Shown here: positions 9,101 through 15,557 of the stretch, piece after piece
Numbering within the stretch: the stretch's first letter is position 1
Layout: each line of letters begins with the position of its first letter
Assembly (NCBI GenBank): GCA_034676185.1
Contig: JAUCCN010000021.1
Location: 1-15,557 of the forward strand
Source of the DNA: UBA7396 sp034676185
GTDB lineage: Bacteria; Patescibacteriota; Gracilibacteria; BD1-5; UBA6164
Reading direction: 5' to 3'
Length of the DNA stretch: 15,557 nt
The notes under the pieces: generated by a model
What the model saw: the letters and a program-made list of their open reading frames with translations, nothing else
Database searches by the model: none
Told to the model about the DNA's origin: nothing
Translations under genes and position numbers: made by a program

Positions 9101-12100
9101 CTCCAAGAAATATAATCATCTCAAGCAACATAGAGAATTTGGCTTGATGAAAAAGTTTTCCCATTTTCACCAGTATAATTTGCTTTTATTTCATATTCTC
9201 AAGAAGTTTTTGGGATAACATTATGTTTTACATATCATTTTTCATCAGTTATAAGAGAAAATGTTTTTTCTACTATGTCTTCCTGAGCATACTCATTATA
9301 AAATACTCAGTCAACTCAAAGTTTTTTTACTTGTTTATAATCTTTTTTTATCAATTCTATTTTTATACTTTTGTATGGTAATGTTTTCGCATCAAAATCA
9401 AGACTCACGAGTTCAAAATCAATTCATTTTTTTAAATCATTATAATAATTTGCTTTTACTCAAACATACCCATCAGTAGTATGAAGCACTTTTGAAACAC
9501 TATTTGAAACTACCTTTTTTGTATCTGGATCTTCTATATCAAAATGAAAGGTATAAATTTTTTCACTTTTTTCAGTTTGATTTCAAAAATCATATTCAAA
9601 TGAATATTGCCCCTCTTCGTCAATTCTAAATTCTTGCACTCCTCATTCAAGTCTATCCTCATAATAACAATATCCCCAATACACACAATCAAAATAATTA
9701 TTCCCATCTCCAAATTGATAATCTGAATATTCCTTCCCATCAAAGAAATAATTTTGAGTCAAAATAGAGTATTTTCAAGGAATATTTAAAAGTTTTCCTC
9801 AAAAATAATATCTTGGAGAAATTTTTATTCAAGATTTTTCACCTAAAACAACATCATTTTTTTGTGTTTCTATATCAACTTTAAAAGATGGTTTTCTATA
9901 TTCTTCAATGCTAAAAAAACCATTACTATAAATAAAATCATTTCAAGTTTTTGGTCTCCATTCAAAGCGAAAATTTCCTGTTTTTGTATCTTTTGGAATA
10001 ATAAAACTTCCAGAAAAATTTGAATTTTTATCAATCACTACATCAATACTTCTATAATTATTCCAATCTTCATCAATCAAAGTTAAAGTTCCTGAAGAAT
10101 ATGATGATTTTTTAAATCCATCAAAACGAAATTCTCTTAAAAGTCATTTAATAAATACTTCATCTCCTGGTCTATAAATTGGACGATCTGTATAAATATA
10201 AGCATAATGTTTATCAGTGCTATCTTGTCCAGAAATATATTTAAAATCATAATTTGAAAAAAAATCGTCTCAAGATATAAATCCATAATAATGTTCCTTT
10301 TTAGCAGTAATATAGCTTATTCCTGATAAATCAGAATCTATGACATATACTTTTTTATTTTTATCAAAACTATATTTTATAGTTGTTTTTTTAAAATCAT
10401 AATCATAAAATTCAAGATTTATATCTTCTATTTCTATATGTTTTTCTAAATCAGTTGCAAAAAGAATTGATTTATTTGATGCCTTTTCTAAGAAAAGTCA
10501 CATATTGGTTCTGATAATAAGATTTTTTGAATAGTTATTTTCTTTTGCTTTCTTTTCATCTGAATATATTTCTATTCATACAAAATAAGCATTTGTTTTC
10601 TTTCATAAAATATCTTCCTCTATATCAAATTTATTATGAGTGAGTTTCCAAAAATTATTTTTAACACTTAATTTTTTACTTGTTTTTTTCAAACAAGAAG
10701 TAAAATCTCAAAATGGATCTTTTAAAAATATCACATAATCATCATAACTCATTTCACAAATATCTGCATATACACTATCAGTATTAATAGTTTGTACATT
10801 TAATACAAGAGGTACATTGGTAGGAAATACATTTTCAAAAGTATTCAATTGAGTATAAACATATTTATCTTTTTGCTTTAATTTTCCTGTTTTTACTTCT
10901 TTTTTAAATTCATTTTTTAAAGTATTTCCATATAAATCCGTTATATCTTCAAGTGAAAAATTATAGGAAGTATCTGGATGGAGTCTAGTTTGAATAGCAT
11001 ATAAATATTGCCCCCTTTTTGCTTCTGGACAATATCAAGTTTCTTTCAATTTTTCATTTTTTTCTTCAAAACTAAGATTTTCAAGACTTCTTTCAAAATT
11101 CCAATCAGAAATATATTCTCAATATGAAATATCTTTTATCACTCCAGAATGAGAAAAGCTAAAAGGTGTTTTATCAATTATTTCAGGAAGACGATTATTT
11201 GTATACAAACAAGATTTTGAATAATCAACAAACACAAAATCAAGCACTTGTAACTCTGGAGCTGTTTCATAATCAAAAACTATATCAGCAAGCAAATTTT
11301 TATTACTTGTTTTTGAAACATTCAAAGAATATTTTGAAGCAATATCAAGCTCAGAATTAAGTTGTAAGCGAATTATTTTTTTATTTTCTACCTCTTTTTT
11401 CTGTTCATTTTCCTCTTTTACATAACTCAAAGTAAAATCTACATTTTTACCTCATTGTTTCTGAAACACAAATAATTTTTTATCTAAAGCAACTTCCTCA
11501 TTGAAATATATATGAAAAAATACATCTTTTTTAGGAAGATATTGAAATTGGTATCATTCATCTCATAAACTACCTATAAATTGAGTATCTATAACTTCTC
11601 AAGAAGAAGAATAAATATTTTGATATGCCCATTGTTCGCTTACAAGTGAAGTTGAAGAAATAATTTTTGATACAAAATTTTGTAATGGAATATTTCCATA
11701 TTTTGGCAGAAGTCATTTCTTTATATCTACTCTATAACTTGTGTCATAATAAAAATTTCATGATTTAGGTTTGATAATAAATTGATTTTCTGATAATAAA
11801 ACTGGAGTAATATCAGCACCTAACTGAGTCCAATTTGATGTTTCTTTTTTTTCAAAATCTGGTGAATATAAAGTAAGATTTTTTTGTAACTCACTCAATT
11901 CAACTGGATAATTAAAAGTAAGTAAAATATTTTCTTGTGGTAAAAAAGTATCTTTAAGAGAAGCTTGCAAATTTGGAGTGATAAAACTTCAAGAAAAATT
12001 TTCCTCCAATTCATAATTCATTCCTGGTTTATAAACAATATTATATTCATATTTTGCTGCTCAATCAAAAGCAATATTTGGAATAAATTCTACCACTGAA

Positions 12101-12720
12101 GAAGTCAACCAACTACATTTTCATTCTACTTTTGGAGTAAGTTCGATAGGACATGGTAGATTATTTTTTTCTTGAATAGAAGTAAGAGAAACTTGAGGAA
12201 TACTAAAAAAAACAGCCATATTTTTTGAAAGATCTTCTAAATTTTTTTCAGGAAATACTTGAGTCACTTTTACTCCAGGAACTGCGGAGATAATATAAAC
12301 AATATCATTTTCTAAACTTTTATTTTTCTCTGAAAGAAGATTTTTTGATATTTGAATAGTATAATCTTGTCAAATAGTTAATTTTTCACTCAATTCATAA
12401 CTCAGTGTATTTGATGAGGTAAGTTTCAAAACTCCAGGAATTTCAGGAGTAATTTTAAACACTTCTTTAGACACACTTTCCTTTAAAATATCTTGAGAAA
12501 ATGTAATATCAATTGTTTTTACATTGTAAGGAAGTTTTTTAATTCCAAGATCAAAGTTAGCTCATGAAACTTGAAAGTTTGGAATAATTGTTTTAAAAAC
12601 ACTAAAAAAAATAATTCCTATAATAATAAATAGAAAAACTCAAAACAAAATATAAAATTGTTTCATATTTTTTTGAAAATAATCTACAAATTTATTTTTC
12701 ATATCTAAAATTCTTTGCAT
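6175..12720 (-). CDS. Giant alpha-2-macroglobulin family protein, degenerate thioester
   Basis: With UGA read as Gly this is one unbroken frame of 2181 residues. One hydrophobic helix (about 22-42) after a basic start suggests a signal anchor facing outward; no lipobox Cys is seen. Three Big_5/MG-like repeats follow (about 50-400), then MG domains with YTDRPIYRPGD (842-852), a bait/macroglobulin region ending in VDESVLAL (1354-1361), the family block with MPDNLTTW (1449-1456), an alpha-helical thioester-type domain (about 1630-1970, with DGGFLYW and NGGFGSS repeats) and a C-terminal domain ending EVFGRSSGEEF. Bacterial homologues trap proteases at the cell surface through a YGCxEQ thioester; here that site reads YGSIEE (S1647, E1650), so no thioester can form. 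E. coli YfaS-like members also lack it. Typical bacterial members are 1500-1900 residues. Start 12720 was chosen over 12702 from promoter spacing. No pbpC lies beside it. Confidence 0.93.
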
Positions 12721-12750
12721 ATAAAAAAGGTTAAAAAATATTTTAAAGTA

Positions 12751-12777
12751 ATTATATACTTTTATCAAACTTTACAA
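12751..12777 (-). promoter_or_regulatory. Putative promoter of the macroglobulin gene
   Basis: On the minus strand a perfect TATAAT (12756-12751) ends 30 nt before the ATG at 12720. TTGTAA (12777-12772) is a possible -35 box with a short 15-nt spacer. The rest of 12721-12840 is A/T runs without a gene. Confidence 0.45.
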
Positions 12778-12834
12778 CTCAAGTAGGAAAAAAAATTAGA
12801 AAAAAATATTGACTTTTTCTTTTTTTATTATAAT

Positions 12835-12876
12835 AAAAAAAATCTCTTCCAAAAATATATTATTTTGAAAGAGATT
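12835..12876 (-). terminator. Intrinsic terminator of the glycoside-hydrolase-like gene
   Basis: A 14-bp stem with one mismatch (arms 12841-12854 and 12863-12876, AATCTCTTCCAAAA against TTTTGAAAGAGATT) has an 8-nt loop. Read on the minus strand it is followed by a run of eight T (12842-12835). It starts 7 nt after the stop codon of the upstream gene and insulates it from the macroglobulin gene. Confidence 0.8.
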
Positions 12877-12883
12877 CATTATT

Positions 12884-15557
12884 TTATTCACAAGCATTTT
12901 TTCATGCTCTATATGCAGTAATACACTTTTTCATGAGTTGATAATAAAAATCTCATTTTCCTCCACTTTGTGGTTCTATATCACGATTTCTCTCCTCATC
13001 ATAGGTATCAGTATAGGCTGCTCTTGTGCCATCAAAAACATCTTGTAATCTAATACTTGCCCATTCATTCCAAGAAGAGATAACTACTGTATCAATTCCA
13101 GGACGAGCAAAAACAGAAGCAAATTGTGCTTTGAAAGTTTCTCAATTCTTTTTTCATACTGCAGTATCTCCTCTTGACATATAATTTATTTGATATGCTG
13201 GAGATACTGAAATTTGTTCTCCATTATTTGGTCATTGACTTCAAGTAGGATTCATAAATTGCCAGGTTGTTCCAACTCATCCCATTCCCCACATATCTCT
13301 TACAATCATAGTTTTATTTAGTGTTTCAATTGCTCTCGTATCACTTCTATACCTTGCAGTATCAACTGCATTTAATACGAGTGGTTTTCATTTGTATAAA
13401 AATTGAAGTTGTGGGTATTTTTCCAATTGTTGTAATAATTCTTTATATACATCTCATCATTCAACTATAGGGGCCCACATAACTACTTTTGGAGCATTTG
13501 GAATAGTACTCCATACTTGAAGTAATTTTTTAGTAGGTTCAAGAATCATCTCACTTGTTCTATCACTTCTGCTATCAATATATGCATGATTAGTTGCATC
13601 AATAATAATATAATCTACTCATCCCTCACTTAATAATCTTGCATGTTGTTTCAAAACTCCCTCTCATTCAGGTCAAGTTAAACAATAATGTCATACCGCT
13701 GGTTTCCCCCAATGATAGAATGCTTGAGGAAAATTTGGGTTATTATATACTAAATCATCTCAAGAAGTATATCTTATTCACAATCAATTATTTGTTATAC
13801 CTGGACAATGAAGAGTGGTATATAAAATTCAAAAACTTGTTTTTTCTCTTACATTAGAAGAATTAGTAACTACTTCTTTTGCTTTTGTAACTGTTATATT
13901 TTGAGATTGTCTACTTTGTAATACCCATCCCCCAGTAGAAGCATAATATATTTTTCAATCCGAAGTTATAACTCTTGGGTTTTGTTGTTTTTCATTTACT
14001 ATATCCACATAATATTTATCTTCATCTTTGAATTGAGAAAATCATTGAATAAAATTTGAAGCATTTTTATTTTCTGGATTTCTAATAGCTTTTATCGTAA
14101 ACCAATACGTATTTCCTTCTTTTCAAGATTGAACAGAAGAAGTATTTGTATTGGTAGAAGTTGTATTATTTGTTACAACTACACTGAGAAATGAAGATTT
14201 TTTAGTTTCTCAAGAAGTATACCTACATTCTAGTTGAAGAGTATAATTTCAAGCTGGAACATTTTCTACTGGAATTTTACCACTTGTTCCTGAAAGTTTT
14301 TCATTATCAGTATTGCCATTTATATAATACTTACAATACTCTACTCAATTACTATTGGCATTCCAAGAAAAAGTAAGAGTTTCTCCAGCTTTCGCAGATG
14401 TTTTATCTACACTTAAACTCGGAGTTGGTGTGTTTGAATCTCAAGAAGACTGATTAGAATAATTATTTAAAGATTCAAAAGGATTTCCACTTTGATTTGC
14501 GGGGAGAGGATTTCCAAGCAACTTTGATTGAGTTTTTGGAAGATTTACTGGATTATAACTATCAGTTTTTTGAATTATAGTAGGATTTTTTCAAAAAATC
14601 TCTGGTTCTCAATATAAATCAAACTCTAAACTTTGATAATATGTTTTAAATATATTTGGATCTGAGAAAACATTTAGGTTTAAAATATCTATAGTATCTC
14701 CTTCCAATTGACGGAAATATAACCATCCTCACTCAGCAAGAGGAGTTTCTAATTTAGCTATGAATCAATAAACACCTCCTCCTGGATGTGATAAGATAAT
14801 TTCTTTTTTATTTAAAAATATATCTTTTGCTATATCTTTTCTCAAATTATCACTATATGGATACAGATTTGATTGATTCCGATTTATATATCCTGTATCA
14901 GAAGACCACAGAGTTTTCCAAGAACTATTACTCGGAGTATCTTGAAATTTTATAGACATCGTATTTCATACCCATTGAGGAGTAAAAAATAGAACCGAAA
15001 TAGTCGTTGTTCATTTTGGAATAAACACTTTAAATTGTCATTTTAATTCATCAGTAGTCACTCAAGGATGATGTACATTAGAATGTCATGTAGATAACAA
15101 CCCTTGAGTTCTTCTTTCACTCCAAAGAAGATTAGATGATACAACAGCTCCTTCTTGAGAGGAGTTCCATGGAATTTCACAAGCAGTTTTTGGTCCGTAT
15201 CCCATATTACATCATACTATTGGAGTATTAAAATTATATTGATCTTTATATCAAGTCAAAGTTGGGCCCATTTCTACTGTCAAATTATAATTTGAATCAT
15301 ATTTATAAAGTCCGGGATATATTTTCTTTAAAGTAGATAAAGAGGTAAAATTATCATGATTTGATGGCTTTTTAATTCAAGTATTGTTTGATGAATTATT
15401 ATTGGTAGTTGTATTATTTATGTTAGGACTATTACTATTTGTACTCTCATTAGAACTAGTATTTGTATTTGAAGAGTTGTTTTGAAAAGTAACTTGTCAT
15501 CCACAATTTCCAAGGAGTTCACAAAAGAAATCATCTACATATTGAGTTTGACTCAAT
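12884..15557 (-). CDS. Large modular surface protein with glycoside-hydrolase-like TIM barrel (N-terminus missing)
   Basis: The frame is open to the window edge, so only the C-terminal 890 residues are visible (numbered from the edge). They contain an Asn/Ser/Thr linker (26-60), a probable beta-sandwich domain (about 65-290, ending with GGWLYFRQLEGDTI), an Ig-like domain starting near 376 (SVDKTSAKAGETLTFSW), a second Thr/Asn/Ser linker (462-478), a short spacer domain, and a C-terminal domain from about 575. That last domain has YTTLHCPG (H583), GVDYIIIDATNH, SSWNEWASIR (W829, E831) and RDIEP followed by YYQL. These resemble secreted TIM-barrel proteins near GH71/GH99/WbsX, which act on glycans; the substrate is unknown, and a non-catalytic or glycan-binding role is possible. 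Many TGA codons read as Gly. The linkers and Cys content point to an extracellular protein, but the signal peptide lies outside. It is on the same strand as the macroglobulin gene, separated by a terminator. Confidence 0.75.
14123..14173 (-). repeat. Thr/Asn/Ser-rich interdomain linker (coding)
   Basis: Seventeen codons encode almost only Thr, Asn and Ser between the Ig-like domain and the C-terminal half of the modular surface protein. It is a flexible linker of the kind found in secreted multidomain enzymes, not a separate genetic element. Confidence 0.7.
15377..15481 (-). repeat. Asn/Ser/Thr low-complexity linker (coding)
   Basis: Thirty-five codons encode a tract dominated by Asn, Ser and Thr built from AAT, ACT/ACA and AGT/TCA codons, with short irregular repeats such as NNSSN and NNTT. 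It separates a Cys-containing upstream part (residues C12 and C18 of the visible protein) from the beta-rich domain. The AT-rich code may favour Asn here. Such tracts often vary in length between strains. Confidence 0.75.

Noticed and set aside
9534..9743. A 69-codon minus-strand frame inside the macroglobulin gene
   Set aside because: It is out of frame with the gene, whose true frame continues through this stretch without TAA or TAG.
12700..12702. Alternative ATG for the macroglobulin gene
   Set aside because: In frame and possible, but the ATG at 12720 fits the 26-30 nt spacing from a -10 box seen for the other genes; the choice changes only six residues.
13639..13857. A 72-codon plus-strand frame
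   Set aside because: It lies opposite the glycoside-hydrolase-like domain and has no recognisable motif.
13755..14222. Repeated TCAAGAAGTATA strings in the modular protein gene
   Set aside because: They are two separate RYTSG-coding stretches in different domains, too short and too few to be a repeat element.
35..15557. Translation table 4 (UGA = Trp, as in mycoplasmas)
   Set aside because: TGA falls on invariant glycines (GLGNPG, GKG, MGMGEP, GLDLQGG), while conserved tryptophans are TGG.
35..15557. Mass pseudogenisation, or TGA as selenocysteine
   Set aside because: No frameshifts or TAA/TAG occur inside the eight frames, motifs stay intact across every TGA, and the number of TGA codons is far too high for selenocysteine.

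Overview
The window comes from an AT-rich bacterium that reads UGA as glycine (translation table 25). This points to the Candidate Phyla Radiation lineages Absconditabacteria (SR1) or Gracilibacteria (BD1-5); the sequence alone does not separate the two. Eight long genes are each interrupted by many in-frame TGA codons, and these TGAs fall on invariant glycines: the GLGNPG start of peptidyl-tRNA hydrolase, the GKG loop of the Xer recombinase, the MGMGEP motif of RlmN, the nucleotide loop of MurC and the GLDLQGG motif of SecD. Conserved tryptophans are TGG. All eight genes end in TAA. Read with the standard bacterial code the window looks like a field of short fragments; read with UGA=Gly it is almost completely coding.

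Layout. Plus strand, 35-2850: an apparent operon of a Xer-type tyrosine recombinase, peptidyl-tRNA hydrolase (pth) and UDP-N-acetylmuramate--alanine ligase (murC), closed by a perfect hairpin that also serves the convergent gene. Minus strand, 5723-2865: rlmN (23S rRNA/tRNA m2A methyltransferase), a terminator, then secD (Sec translocon accessory subunit) with no secF beside it. Plus strand, 5823-6140: a small cysteine-rich HxlR-family regulator, divergent from rlmN with back-to-back putative promoters. Minus strand, 12720-6175: one giant 2181-residue membrane-anchored alpha-2-macroglobulin-like protein whose thioester motif is degenerate. Minus strand, from the right edge to 12884: the C-terminal 890 residues of a large modular protein, probably secreted, with Asn/Ser/Thr linkers, an Ig-like domain and a TIM-barrel glycoside-hydrolase-like domain.

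The left third is housekeeping (chromosome or element resolution, translation rescue, peptidoglycan synthesis, rRNA modification, protein export). The right 9.4 kb is devoted to two very large cell-surface proteins, as expected for an organism that lives attached to or preys on other cells; that lifestyle is inference. SecD belongs to the general export pathway both would need.

No Shine-Dalgarno sequence precedes any start. Where a -10-like box can be proposed it sits 26-30 nt before the start codon, so leaders are very short. Terminators are strong hairpins that overlap or directly follow stop codons. The longest gene-free stretches are about 160 nt (12721-12883), 129 nt (4548-4676) and 99 nt (5724-5822). 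I saw no tRNA, rRNA, CRISPR array or insertion sequence.
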